DNA of 46,323 nucleotides from positions 1 to 46,323 of the forward strand of contig CAJTUR010000008.1 in the NCBI GenBank assembly GCA_910579535.1, in the 5' to 3' direction. The stretch comes from an uncultured Bacilli bacterium (GTDB lineage: Bacteria; Bacillota_I; Bacilli_A; RF39; UBA660). Below are positions 1 through 6,474 of this stretch, piece by piece (position 1 is the first letter of the stretch; the number at the start of each line of letters is the position of its first letter). The notes under the pieces were generated by a model. It was not told where the DNA came from. It ran no database searches and was given only the letters and a program-made list of their open reading frames with translations. Made by a program: the position numbers and the translations under genes.

Positions 1-259
1 GGTCTACACCATAGGTGTATAAAGAATATGTTCCATTTCTAAAACGTTGTAATTGAGGATCATAAATGCTATTACCTGTACCATTATGGCCATATAAAGC
101 CATCGAACCACTGTTCCAATAAAAACGACCTAATTCATATTTTTTGGTAGCTGATTCACTGTAAATTTCTCCAGTTGGTAAAGCTTTAACATAAAATGGG
201 TTGAAAATTAAAGCAATAATTAAACCAAATATAGAGCCTTTTAACATTTCTTTTTTCAT
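1..259 (-). CDS. Secreted protein, N-terminal part only (runs off window)
   Basis: Partial gene: the first 86 codons are present and the rest lies beyond the window start. An AGGAGG site lies 5 bases before the ATG. The N-terminus is a signal peptide: MKKE, then a hydrophobic run (about residues 9-22) and a likely cut after VKA near residue 26. The mature part is rich in Tyr, Gly, Asn and Ser. It is the last visible gene of a minus-strand run of small phage-like genes and overlaps the end of the membrane protein upstream by a few bases. In filamentous phages this position often holds the secreted adsorption (pIII-like) protein, but I see no sequence evidence for that role, so the function is inference only. 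Confidence 0.6.
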   Translation of the reverse strand, partial: MKKEMLKGSIFGLIIALIFNPFYVKALPTGEIYSESATKKYELGRFYWNSGSMALYGHNGTGNSIYDPQLQRFRNGTYSLYTYGVD

Positions 260-585
260 TGAAACCTCCTAAAAAAGCGCATAACAATTTTTAATGGCAA
301 TAGTACGCATATAATTGCTAAAATAATAAAAATAACTAGAATCTTATCAAAATCAAGTCGATAATAAAAATTAGAAGTGATAGTATCGCTAGGAAGACAA
401 GTTGGTAGCGTGGTGTAAGTTCCAAATTGTTGAGTGCCCTCACGATAAATGTAGTCACTACGTATGTAATAGTCACGATAATTAACATTAGTATTATAGT
501 TTGGAATATCTTCATAGGCACGAATAACCTCTTCGCTTTGTACAACGAAACATTTGTAATTGTCTTTATTAGGTACATAAATCAT
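256..585 (-). CDS. Small membrane protein of the inovirus-like module
   Basis: 109 residues. The first ~75 residues are polar and Tyr-rich, followed by one strong transmembrane segment (about residues 82-101) and a short basic tail ending MRFFRRFQ, which suggests a basic cytoplasmic C-terminus and an outside N-terminal domain. A GGAGGAG site lies just before the ATG and overlaps the end of the 37-residue gene upstream. I do not recognise the family. Its place between coat-like and secreted genes suggests a minor virion or assembly protein of a filamentous phage. Confidence 0.55.
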   Translation of the reverse strand: MIYVPNKDNYKCFVVQSEEVIRAYEDIPNYNTNVNYRDYYIRSDYIYREGTQQFGTYTTLPTCLPSDTITSNFYYRLDFDKILVIFIILAIICVLLPLKIVMRFFRRFQ

Positions 586-587
586 TA

Positions 588-701
588 TTAACTCCTCCCA
601 AAGAAAAAGCTTCCTAAAAAATCAAATACAATATAAATAACAATAATATAAGGCATTACTTCAAATAATTGTTTTAAAAAGTCTGTTGCTATTTCAAACA
701 T
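588..701 (-). CDS. 37-residue membrane peptide of the inovirus-like module
   Basis: A short gene read directly from the sequence: ATG at 701, TAA at 588-590, preceded by GGAAAGGAGAAAGAAA. The peptide has an amphipathic start (MFEIATDFLKQLFEVM), a hydrophobic stretch (residues 17-35) and ends FFFGRS. Filamentous phages carry comparable tiny single-span proteins (pVII/pIX type) near the major coat gene, and this one follows the coat-like gene directly. Its last codons contain the ribosome site of the next gene, which suggests translational coupling. Family identity is inferred from size and position only. Confidence 0.55.
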   Translation of the reverse strand: MFEIATDFLKQLFEVMPYIIVIYIVFDFLGSFFFGRS

Positions 702-733
702 TTTTCTTTCTCCTTTCCTTTTAAAAAAAAGTA

Positions 734-925
734 CTATAAACGTACTTTTCCTTTGCTTGCGCCTTTAAGCATTTTCTTTGCTTCATAAATGATAAAACCG
801 GCGGCAACCATTAACCCAATCCAAGGCATAATATCCTTAAATTCGGAGATAATCGTTGTAGGTTTTACACTTGTAGTTAAAGCGGTATTTAATTCAGAAC
901 CCATGCTTGTTGCTCCTTCAGTCAT
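734..925 (-). CDS. Major coat protein-like (inovirus pVIII-like)
   Basis: 63 residues with the plan of a filamentous-phage major coat protein: a polar N-terminal part with a few acidic residues (E10, E28, D31), a hydrophobic helix (IMPWIGLMVAAGFIIYEA, about residues 32-49) and a lysine-rich C-terminus (KKMLKGASKGKVRL) suited to contact packaged DNA. There is no cleaved signal peptide. Two in-frame ATGs have their own Shine-Dalgarno sites: codon 1 (AAAGGAG) and codon 8 (AAGGAG), so the mature form may start at MGSELN. The surrounding small membrane genes support the phage reading. I cannot exclude another small membrane peptide. Confidence 0.6.
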   Translation of the reverse strand: MTEGATSMGSELNTALTTSVKPTTIISEFKDIMPWIGLMVAAGFIIYEAKKMLKGASKGKVRL

Positions 926-940
926 AAAGGATACTCCTTT
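926..940 (-). promoter_or_regulatory. Hairpin covering the coat-gene ribosome site
   Basis: In the mRNA AAAGGA and TCCTTT form a perfect 6-bp stem with a 3-base loop directly before the coat ATG. The AAAGGAG Shine-Dalgarno sequence is the 5' arm, so initiation at codon 1 could be blocked while the site before codon 8 stays open. Any regulatory role is inference. Confidence 0.35.
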
Positions 941-993
941 CTAACGATAAACGTAAATTTTTTATTTATTTAAACAATTTTAATTGTTTAAAA

Positions 994-1257
994 CTATTTT
1001 TTTAACCACCATGGATATTGTTTTTTATAGGTTATATGGCATTTTTTAGGTTTTCCGTTTCTTAAACGATTTGCTAACTTTTCGAGTTTATCAGCGGTTT
1101 TTTCGTTTAATTTTGGTTTTGGAGGGCTTAGATCAATAACTTGAATAAGTTGGTGGTTAAATTTGTTTATCTCCCCTACCTCATGAGGTATTCGAGTTTG
1201 TTTGTAAACCGTATAATAACAATGATGATTTAAGTTATACCAAACTAATAACTTCAT
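994..1257 (-). CDS. Small basic protein of the inovirus-like module
   Basis: 87 residues, strongly basic, with a Pro/Lys-rich middle (PPKPKLNEK) and a basic C-terminal third (KLEKLANRLRNGKPKK). No signal peptide or membrane segment. The start overlaps the end of the upstream gene by 23 bases in another frame, and no good ribosome site is visible, so it is probably translated by coupling. I do not recognise the family. A nucleic-acid-binding role next to a possible ssDNA-binding protein would fit its charge but is not shown. Confidence 0.5.
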   Translation of the reverse strand: MKLLVWYNLNHHCYYTVYKQTRIPHEVGEINKFNHQLIQVIDLSPPKPKLNEKTADKLEKLANRLRNGKPKKCHITYKKQYPWWLKK

Positions 1258-1570
1258 CTTTTGTATTAATACTTTTTACTTTAACATAAGATTTAAAAGG
1301 GTCTCTAGCACTTGGAACACTTTCTAATACTAATTCAATAGGTTGCATGATAATTTTAGTTGTTAATTTATTCCACAAGCTTTCTGTGTAGTCAATAAAG
1401 CAACTTAAGTTACTGTAGCCTCTAAAGTTAGTATTATCTTGAATAGAGTCTTTACCTAGCATTAGATAATCAATTCTTATTTTCCATTTACCAGTCTTCT
1501 CTTTTGTTGTCTTGTCTTTTTCTTCATAGCGCAACACACTAAATATTGTTGCATTGATTTGTTTTTCCAT
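1235..1570 (-). CDS. Possible ssDNA-binding protein of the inovirus-like module
   Basis: 111 residues from the ATG at 1570. That start is preferred over the ATG 15 bases upstream because the GGAG ribosome site lies between them. The sequence is mixed beta-like with alternating hydrophobic and charged residues, as in a small OB-fold (INATIFSVLRYEE, KWKIRIDYLML, PIELVLESV, SYVKVKSI). It is the first gene after the operator-controlled promoter, the place where many filamentous phages carry the gpV-type single-stranded DNA-binding protein. No signature motif decides the family, so the function is inferred from fold-like pattern, size and position. Confidence 0.45.
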   Translation of the reverse strand: MEKQINATIFSVLRYEEKDKTTKEKTGKWKIRIDYLMLGKDSIQDNTNFRGYSNLSCFIDYTESLWNKLTTKIIMQPIELVLESVPSARDPFKSYVKVKSINTKDEVISLV

Positions 1571-1592
1571 TTTTCTTTTCTCCATTTCTTTA

Positions 1593-1663
1593 TAACCGTT
1601 CGGTTAACTAATTATAATTATATAACCGTTTAGTTATATAGTCAAGATATAACTGTTCAGTTA
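1593..1663. promoter_or_regulatory. Three palindromic operators (O1-O3)
   Basis: Three related 14-bp palindromes: TAACCGTTCGGTTA (1593-1606), TAACCGTTTAGTTA (1623-1636) and TAACTGTTCAGTTA (1650-1663). The first and third are perfect inverted repeats around a TT centre; the second has one arm mismatch. They lie between the divergent repressor gene and the phage-like operon, at about +5 to +18, inside the -35/-10 spacer, and upstream of the -35. This is the layout of a repressor-operated lysogeny switch. The likely ligand is the Cro/CI-type protein encoded at 1694. Confidence 0.75.
1617..1645 (-). promoter_or_regulatory. Promoter of the inovirus-like operon
   Basis: On the minus strand TTGACT (-35, 1640-1645) is followed after exactly 17 bases by a perfect TATAAT (-10, 1617-1622). 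It points into the phage-like operon. The spacer is filled by one palindromic operator, with another operator on each side, so repressor binding should block polymerase. Confidence 0.8.
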
Positions 1664-1693
1664 TATTAAAATCTTATTAAAGGAAGAATTTTT

Positions 1694-1915
1694 ATGAATA
1701 TAAATCGTCTAAAAGAAATAAGAGAAGATAAAGACTTAAAACAAGAAACTATAGCTGAATTTTTAAAAATTCATCAAGTAGTCTACTCTAGATATGAAAC
1801 TGGTGTTCGATTAATACCAATCGATAAACTTAGTAAATTAGCTGATTTTTACAATACTTCAATTGACTATTTATTAGGAAAAACTAATATAAGAAAACCA
1901 TACCCAAAAGCATAA
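1694..1915 (+). CDS. Cro/CI-type helix-turn-helix repressor
   Basis: 73 residues, essentially one XRE-family helix-turn-helix domain: RLKEIREDKDLKQETIAEFL, then the recognition region (HQVVYSRYETGVR) and the typical end KLADFYNTSIDYLLGKT. The ribosome site AAAGGAAG precedes the ATG. It is transcribed away from the phage-like operon, and the three palindromes at 1593-1663 fill the shared control region, so it probably represses that operon and may regulate itself. The length is usual for single-domain phage or plasmid repressors; there is no LexA-like protease domain, so induction would need another mechanism. Confidence 0.85.
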   Translation: MNINRLKEIREDKDLKQETIAEFLKIHQVVYSRYETGVRLIPIDKLSKLADFYNTSIDYLLGKTNIRKPYPKA

Positions 1916-1938
1916 TAAAAGAAGACTAACTGTCTTCT
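1914..1938 (-). terminator. Intrinsic terminator of the 1966-2367 gene
   Basis: AGAAGAC and GTCTTCT form a 7-bp stem with a 5-base loop (1920-1938). On the minus strand the stem is followed by TTTTATTAT, so it can end transcription from the 133-residue gene before it reaches the repressor gene. Confidence 0.6.
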
Positions 1939-1965
1939 AGGCTATGTATTATGTTAACTTATAAA

Positions 1966-2367
1966 TTATAAGAACCTTTCATTTGAGTTATAAAAGTCAT
2001 CCATTGTATCAAATTTATTCCCATATCTTAAACCTAATATTTTCCCATTTCTTAGATGAACTAAATCTTTAATAATTGTGTAATTTCTTCTATAAGCGTC
2101 CCATAAGTTATGTTTTTGTACGTATCTAAATAATATATTAAAATCTATTATTTCATTACAATTTTGTATAAATTCATAAATGGATAACATTTTATCTGGT
2201 TCTTTTATATCTTTGGTTACTAATTCTAAAAATCGATTTCTTAATTTATCACTATTCGAAGCGACTTCATTGGGGTCATATTGATATTTATTATCATCTC
2301 CATAATGAATTAAGTATTTTAAACTTGAATTAACGTTTTTTACATATTCTAACATGTTCTCGTTCAC
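1966..2367 (-). CDS. Hypothetical protein at the phage-like module edge
   Basis: Up to 133 residues from a GTG at 2367; an ATG four codons later is also possible. No convincing ribosome site is visible at either. The frame stays open upstream for eight codons reading ALAKRLEV before a TAA, which resembles the recognition part of a helix-turn-helix, so the gene may have lost its N-terminus. The rest is helical and charged with no signal peptide, membrane segment or motif I recognise. It lies between the repressor gene and tandem repeats, and may be cargo of the integrated element or a truncated host gene. Confidence 0.45.
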   Translation of the reverse strand: MNENMLEYVKNVNSSLKYLIHYGDDNKYQYDPNEVASNSDKLRNRFLELVTKDIKEPDKMLSIYEFIQNCNEIIDFNILFRYVQKHNLWDAYRRNYTIIKDLVHLRNGKILGLRYGNKFDTMDDFYNSNERFL

Positions 2368-2421
2368 TTCTAATCTTTTAGCTAATGCTTATATGGTACA
2401 AGGGTTCTTAAGCTTTATAAC

Positions 2422-2480
2422 AAAATAGGCTTAAAAGTCAATATAAAAAATAGGCATATAAGTTAATATACAAATTGGGT
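2422..2480. repeat. Tandem 25-base direct repeats
   Basis: Two copies of AAAATAGGC-x(15) that differ at only three positions lie at 2422-2445 and 2447-2470. A weaker partial copy (AAATTGGGT) follows. They stand at the edge between the phage-like module and the core genes, so they could be an attachment or recombinase-binding site, or iterons. The second copy ends in AGTTAATATACA, loosely like one arm and centre of a dif site. None of these roles is proven. Confidence 0.5.
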
Positions 2481-2523
2481 GAATTCGTAATCTTTATGAT
2501 GATTAAGAGTTATCTCTCATAGA

Positions 2524-2562
2524 AATAAATAAAAGAAAGGAATTTAATTCATTCCTTTCTTT
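2524..2562 (-). terminator. Intrinsic terminator after the 42-residue gene
   Basis: GAAAGGAAT (2535-2543) and ATTCCTTTC (2551-2559) form a 9-bp stem with a 7-base loop, followed on the minus strand by TTTTATTTATT. It lies eight bases after the stop of the small Asn/Ser/Arg-rich gene. Confidence 0.75.
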
Positions 2563-2566
2563 ATTA

Positions 2567-2695
2567 TTAACGAGTTTGTTCGTTTCTACTAGATTTTCTA
2601 CTATTACTTCTAGAATTTTGATTATTTTTTTGATTGTTTCTAGAATTATTATTAGAATTTCTACTATTACGAGAATTATTATTATTTTTTTCCAT
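2567..2695 (-). CDS. 42-residue Asn/Ser/Arg-rich small protein
   Basis: A short gene read from the sequence: GGGAGG ribosome site, ATG at 2695, TAA at 2567, and a strong terminator right after. The peptide is built almost only of Asn, Ser, Arg, Gln and Lys (MEKNNNNSRNSRNSNNNSR...), with repeated NSR units and no hydrophobic residues after Met1. It should be disordered and very basic, so binding to nucleic acid or another polyanion is plausible. It carries its own start and stop signals, so it looks like a genuine single-gene unit. I do not recognise a family. The other frames over this stretch are long only because of the low-complexity DNA. Confidence 0.6.
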   Translation of the reverse strand: MEKNNNNSRNSRNSNNNSRNNQKNNQNSRSNSRKSSRNEQTR

Positions 2696-2800
2696 AATCT
2701 TTTACCTCCCATTAGTATTATGTACTTTTTGTTCATAATCATTCATAGATTATTTTGGAAATTATTGGTCTCTTAATTCATATTATTATTAGGTGATTGT

Positions 2801-3547
2801 ATGAATCTTTTTTTTCCTTTGCTTATTTCTACTATAGCGGGATTGTCCACAACGTTAGGAGCTTTACTTATCTATTTAAAAATTACGCCTCAAAATATTA
2901 ATAAATTTATTACTTTAGTTCTTAGTTTTTCTTTAGCTATTATGATAGGAATTAGTATAACAGATTTAATTCCTACTTCCCTCTTCCCTTTAATTAAACT
3001 TAAAAATGGACTTTTATATTCCTCTATAGCGTTTATTAGTGGCATTCTTTTAATTAAGTATTTAATTCGTAAAATTAATAAAGTGGAGAAAAATCAAAAT
3101 AATCTTTACCAATTAGGAATTTTAAATATGATCGTTTTAATGCTACATAACTTTCCTGAAGGGATAGCTACATTTTTGTCAAGTTATCAAGATCTTCATT
3201 TAGGTTTAAAATTAAGTTTTGCTATTATGCTTCATAATATTCCTGAAGGAATTAGTATTGCTGTTCCCTTATATTATGCCACGCATAGTAAGTTTAAAGC
3301 TATAAAAGCCGCTTTTATTTCAGGTCTTTCTGAACCTTTTGGTGCCCTACTCGCTTTTTTACTATTAAAAAATTTTATTACAAATGAACTAATTAGTATT
3401 ATCTTATTGTTCGTTTCTAGCATTATGATTACTCTTTCTATAGAAAAAATTTATCCTGAAGCTCTTAAGTATAAAGAAAATAAATTTATTATTATCGGTC
3501 TAGTTTTAGGCACTTTACTTATTCTTCTTAATCATTTTTTTCTTTAA
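2801..3547 (+). CDS. ZIP-family metal transporter (ZupT-like)
   Basis: 248 residues with about eight hydrophobic spans, the usual size and topology of bacterial ZIP permeases, which import zinc and other divalent metals across the cytoplasmic membrane. Two family signatures supply the metal-binding His and Glu residues of the central helices: HNFPEG at residues 116-121 and HNIPEG at 145-150. A basic loop (RKINKVEKNQN, about 90-100) corresponds to the variable loop before helix 4. The ribosome site is AGGTGA. It is followed 22 bases later by an amidotransferase gene, probably in one transcript. Metal specificity cannot be read from the sequence. Confidence 0.9.
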   Translation: MNLFFPLLISTIAGLSTTLGALLIYLKITPQNINKFITLVLSFSLAIMIGISITDLIPTSLFPLIKLKNGLLYSSIAFISGILLIKYLIRKINKVEKNQNNLYQLGILNMIVLMLHNFPEGIATFLSSYQDLHLGLKLSFAIMLHNIPEGISIAVPLYYATHSKFKAIKAAFISGLSEPFGALLAFLLLKNFITNELISIILLFVSSIMITLSIEKIYPEALKYKENKFIIIGLVLGTLLILLNHFFL

Positions 3548-3569
3548 GAAACATACCTTTTAAAAAGGA

Positions 3570-4208
3570 GTGAGCATTATAAAAAGAATTGGCATTTTAT
3601 TACGAGAATTTACAAGTGCTAGTGGAAATGCACTTAATGGGTTTCGTGGGGATTTACTCCATTATTTAAGACAGTATCCTGTAGAAGTTGTTTCTATTCC
3701 AATTGATTATGATAATGATGAAAATCAAGAGTTTTTAGCGGTTTTACCTTTAATTAAAATGTGTGATGGGATCATTTTGCCTGGTGGTTCTAAAATTCAT
3801 GCTATTGATAAACGACTTGTTCTTTTTTTATATGAACAAAATCTTTCTGTTTTAGGTCTTTGTTTAGGTATGCAAACCATGGCGGTAACTTTTGATGGGG
3901 TTCTAGCTACTCTTTCTTCTAATGATCATCAAAGTAAACTTGATTATGTTCATCCAGTATTGTTAGAAGAAAGCCTTTTGTCTTCCATTTTAAAAAGTAA
4001 ACGGATTCTGGTTAATAGCCGTCATAATGAATTTGTTAAAAAAACAAAATTAGATTGTGTAGCGTATTCTATAGATGGGATACCTGAAGCGGTTGAGGCA
4101 AAGAATAAAACTTTTTTTATAGGAGTTCAATGGCATCCAGAGAGTTTAATCCATGATTCTTATTCTAAATTGCTTTTTGATGCTTTTATAGAAAGTTTGG
4201 ATAAGTAA
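3570..4208 (+). CDS. Class I glutamine amidotransferase (peptidase C26, PuuD-like)
   Basis: 212 residues. The family hydrolyses gamma-glutamyl amides, for example gamma-glutamyl-GABA, using a Cys-His-Glu triad. All three are visible: Cys98 in LGLCLGMQ, His189 and Glu191 in VQWHPES. The GGS loop of the oxyanion region is at 72-74. The only standard start, GTG at 3570, overlaps the AAGGAG ribosome site. The codon at ideal distance is ATT at 3576, giving MIKRIGILLRE, so a rare ATT start is possible. The gene follows the ZIP transporter and ends at a hairpin before xerD. The exact substrate is unknown. Confidence 0.85.
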   Translation: MSIIKRIGILLREFTSASGNALNGFRGDLLHYLRQYPVEVVSIPIDYDNDENQEFLAVLPLIKMCDGIILPGGSKIHAIDKRLVLFLYEQNLSVLGLCLGMQTMAVTFDGVLATLSSNDHQSKLDYVHPVLLEESLLSSILKSKRILVNSRHNEFVKKTKLDCVAYSIDGIPEAVEAKNKTFFIGVQWHPESLIHDSYSKLLFDAFIESLDK

Positions 4209-4228
4209 TTTTTTACTTGTTTTTTTTG
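4203..4228 (+). terminator. Terminator between the amidotransferase gene and xerD
   Basis: AAGTAA and TTACTT form a 6-bp stem (4203-4218) followed by GTTTTTTTT on the plus strand. It overlaps the last codon of the amidotransferase gene and the end of convergent xerD. Confidence 0.6.
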
Positions 4229-5097
4229 TAGTGAGGGTGGTTTTCATAATCGGATTTTAATTTTTCATTTACAACGTGGGTATAAATTTCAGTGGTTCCA
4301 ATATCACTATGACCAAGAAGTTCTTGAATAATTCGTAAATCAGCGCCATTTTTAAGCATATGAGTGGCATAGGAATGTCTTAACGTATGCGGACTGATTT
4401 CTTTTTTTATCCCTTGCTTTTTAGCAATCATTTTTAAATTTTTAAAGAACCCTTGCCTAGAGATTTTGTTTCCAAAATTGTTAATAAAAACGTAGTCACT
4501 GTCTTTCTTTTTTAAAAGAAGGTTTCGATAAGTTTCAATATAAATTTTCATATATTTGTTTGCAATATCACTAAAAGGACTGATTCTTTCTTTTTTTCCT
4601 TTTCCTAATATTTGAAGTAAATCGTTTTCAAAATCAATTTGATTTAACTGAAGATTGACAAGCTCACTGACTCTTAATCCAGTGGCATATAGGAGTTCTA
4701 ACATGGCTTTATTACGGTAATCAAAAGGTGTTTCTAATTTAATGTCTAATAATTTTTCAACTTCTTCATAGGTTAAAAATTCAGGAAGTTTTTTAGTGAT
4801 TTTGGGCGCTTTTATATTTTCACAAGGATTTTCTTTTATTATTTCCTCTGTACTTAAAAATTCATAGAAATTTTTTAAAACGGTTAAGTAATGGGCCCTA
4901 CTTTTTTCAGCCATGTTTTCATTGGATTTTAAATAAGCCAAAATCTCTTCTTTTGTTACTTTTTTGATTGGTTTCCCATTTAGAAATTCTTCAAATCGAT
5001 TTAAATTATTACGATAGGAGTCAATTGTGTTTTCAGATAATTTTCGTTCAAATTGTAAATAATCTAAATATTTCGTATAGTAGTCTTGATTGGTCAT
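4213..5097 (-). CDS. xerD: Tyrosine recombinase XerD
   Basis: About 294 residues, full length for a Xer recombinase, which with XerC resolves chromosome dimers at dif. The N-terminal SAM-like core-binding domain (about 1-105) precedes the catalytic domain. All active-site residues are present: Arg in ATGLRVSEL, Lys in GKGKKER, His-x-x-Arg in HTLRHSY, His in LLGHSDIG and nucleophile Tyr in TTEIYTHV. The ATG at 5097 is chosen; a GTG nine bases upstream is also possible. It stands alone, convergent with the amidotransferase gene and divergent from rarA. No phage-integrase features are seen, so it is most likely the host Xer protein. Filamentous phages often borrow host XerC/XerD for integration. 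Confidence 0.88.
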   Translation of the reverse strand: MTNQDYYTKYLDYLQFERKLSENTIDSYRNNLNRFEEFLNGKPIKKVTKEEILAYLKSNENMAEKSRAHYLTVLKNFYEFLSTEEIIKENPCENIKAPKITKKLPEFLTYEEVEKLLDIKLETPFDYRNKAMLELLYATGLRVSELVNLQLNQIDFENDLLQILGKGKKERISPFSDIANKYMKIYIETYRNLLLKKKDSDYVFINNFGNKISRQGFFKNLKMIAKKQGIKKEISPHTLRHSYATHMLKNGADLRIIQELLGHSDIGTTEIYTHVVNEKLKSDYENHPHYKKNK

Positions 5098-5247
5098 GCT
5101 CTTCACTCTATTTCTATTAAGTATTTTTATTTTTTCTTTTGGCTAAAATTCTTGATTTAAAGTTGGTAGTATTTCATTTTTTTCCTTCTTTCTTTCGTTT
5201 AATATACCATTTTTTTTTTGTAAAAACTAGGTTATTTTAGGAATTAA

Positions 5248-5256
5248 TGTTATAAT
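5248..5256 (+). promoter_or_regulatory. Extended -10 promoter of rarA
   Basis: TGTTATAAT: a perfect -10 hexamer (5251-5256) with an upstream TG, 15 bases before the rarA ATG. The -35 is poor, as is common when the -10 is extended. Confidence 0.55.
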
Positions 5257-5271
5257 ATTTTTGGTGGTGTT

Positions 5272-6474
5272 ATGGAACTTTTATCAAATACTTTAAGACC
5301 CGAAACGTTAAGTGATGTGATTGGTCAGAGTCACTTAGTGGGTCAAGGAAAAGTATTATTTAATATGGTTAAAAATAAAAAAATTTTCTCTTTTATTTTA
5401 TATGGTAAGCCTGGTATTGGAAAAACAAGTATTGCAAATGCCATTGTTCATGAACTTAAATTGCCCTATCGTTTTTTAAATGCAACGATTAATAATAAAA
5501 AAGATTTTGATATTGTTATTGAAGAAGCGAAAATGAATGGTGAAATGATTGTTGTACTAGATGAAATTCATCGAATGAATAAAGATAAACAAGATTTGCT
5601 TCTTCCTTATATTGAGAGTGGTTTACTTATTTTAATTGGTCTTACGACATCTAATCCTTATCATAAAATTAATCCAGCGATTCGAAGTCGAGTACAAATT
5701 TTTGAACTTAAAGAGCTTACTCGTGAAGATTTAGTTGTTGGATTAAAAAGAGCTTTAAAGCACATGAATGGAATTCAAATTGATGAAGAAACACTAAATT
5801 ATATTGCTACTCTTTCTTCAGGGGATTTTAGAAGTGCTCTTAATTTATTAGAGGTGTGTTACTCCTCTTCTGATGAAAATAAGTTGGTTACCATTGATTT
5901 AGTTAAAGCGATTAATAGTAAACCTGTTTTCTTTCATGATAAGAATGAAGATGGCCATTATGATGTTCTAAGTGCATTTCAAAAGTCGATTCGTGGAAGT
6001 GATGTAGATGCTTCTATGCATTATTTAGGTCGTCTTTTAGAAGCAGGGGATCTGGATAGTATTTATAGAAGAATGAGTGTTATTGCCTATGAAGATATTG
6101 GTCTTGCGAATCCTTCTATTGGACCGAAGGTAATGGCGGCTATTCATGCCTCAGAACTGATTGGGTTACCAGAAGCGGTAATTCCTCTTGGCGTTGTGGT
6201 GACAGAAATGGCCTTATCTCCTAAAAGTAATAGTGCTTACTTAGCTATTCATGCGGCTTTGAATGATATTCGGAGTGGAACAACTGGTAATGTCCCTAAT
6301 CATATTAAAACAAGTAGTACAACTTATAAATATCCTCATGATTATAAAAATGATTGGGTTTATCAAGTGTATTTACCAGAAAATTTAAAGAATAGAAAAT
6401 ATTATCATAAGAAAATGAATAAATATGAAGAAAATATTAATAAATTGTATAATGAAATGAAAGGTGTAAAATAA
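5272..6474 (+). CDS. rarA: Replication-associated recombination protein A (RarA/MgsA)
   Basis: 400 residues, AAA+ ATPase of the RarA/WRNIP1 family, which acts at stalled replication forks. Walker A GKPGIGKT at residues 45-52; Walker B LDEIH at 96-100 followed by the family's RMNKDKQD; sensor region around TTSNPY; arginine finger in IRSR. The C-terminal part keeps the tetramerisation domain motifs (AYEDIGLANP, PHDYKNDWV). The protein begins close to the ATPase core, as usual. It is followed immediately by gpsA (the TAA is directly before the ATG). In B. subtilis the rarA homologue yrvN neighbours yrvM (tcdA), and tcdA is also close here. Confidence 0.93.
   Translation: MELLSNTLRPETLSDVIGQSHLVGQGKVLFNMVKNKKIFSFILYGKPGIGKTSIANAIVHELKLPYRFLNATINNKKDFDIVIEEAKMNGEMIVVLDEIHRMNKDKQDLLLPYIESGLLILIGLTTSNPYHKINPAIRSRVQIFELKELTREDLVVGLKRALKHMNGIQIDEETLNYIATLSSGDFRSALNLLEVCYSSSDENKLVTIDLVKAINSKPVFFHDKNEDGHYDVLSAFQKSIRGSDVDASMHYLGRLLEAGDLDSIYRRMSVIAYEDIGLANPSIGPKVMAAIHASELIGLPEAVIPLGVVVTEMALSPKSNSAYLAIHAALNDIRSGTTGNVPNHIKTSSTTYKYPHDYKNDWVYQVYLPENLKNRKYYHKKMNKYEENINKLYNEMKGVK

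Noticed and set aside
2503..2776. Long open frames on both strands over the repetitive region around 2570-2770
   Set aside because: They are side effects of the Asn/Ser/Arg-codon repeats of the 42-residue gene; their products are hydrophobic low-complexity sequence with no ribosome site, whereas the 42-residue frame has both signals.
4213..5097. xerD as an integrase of the inovirus-like element
   Set aside because: It has normal Xer length and motifs, lies beyond two core genes and is a housekeeping-type recombinase. A role for it in the element's integration through dif is possible, but there is no evidence that it belongs to the element.
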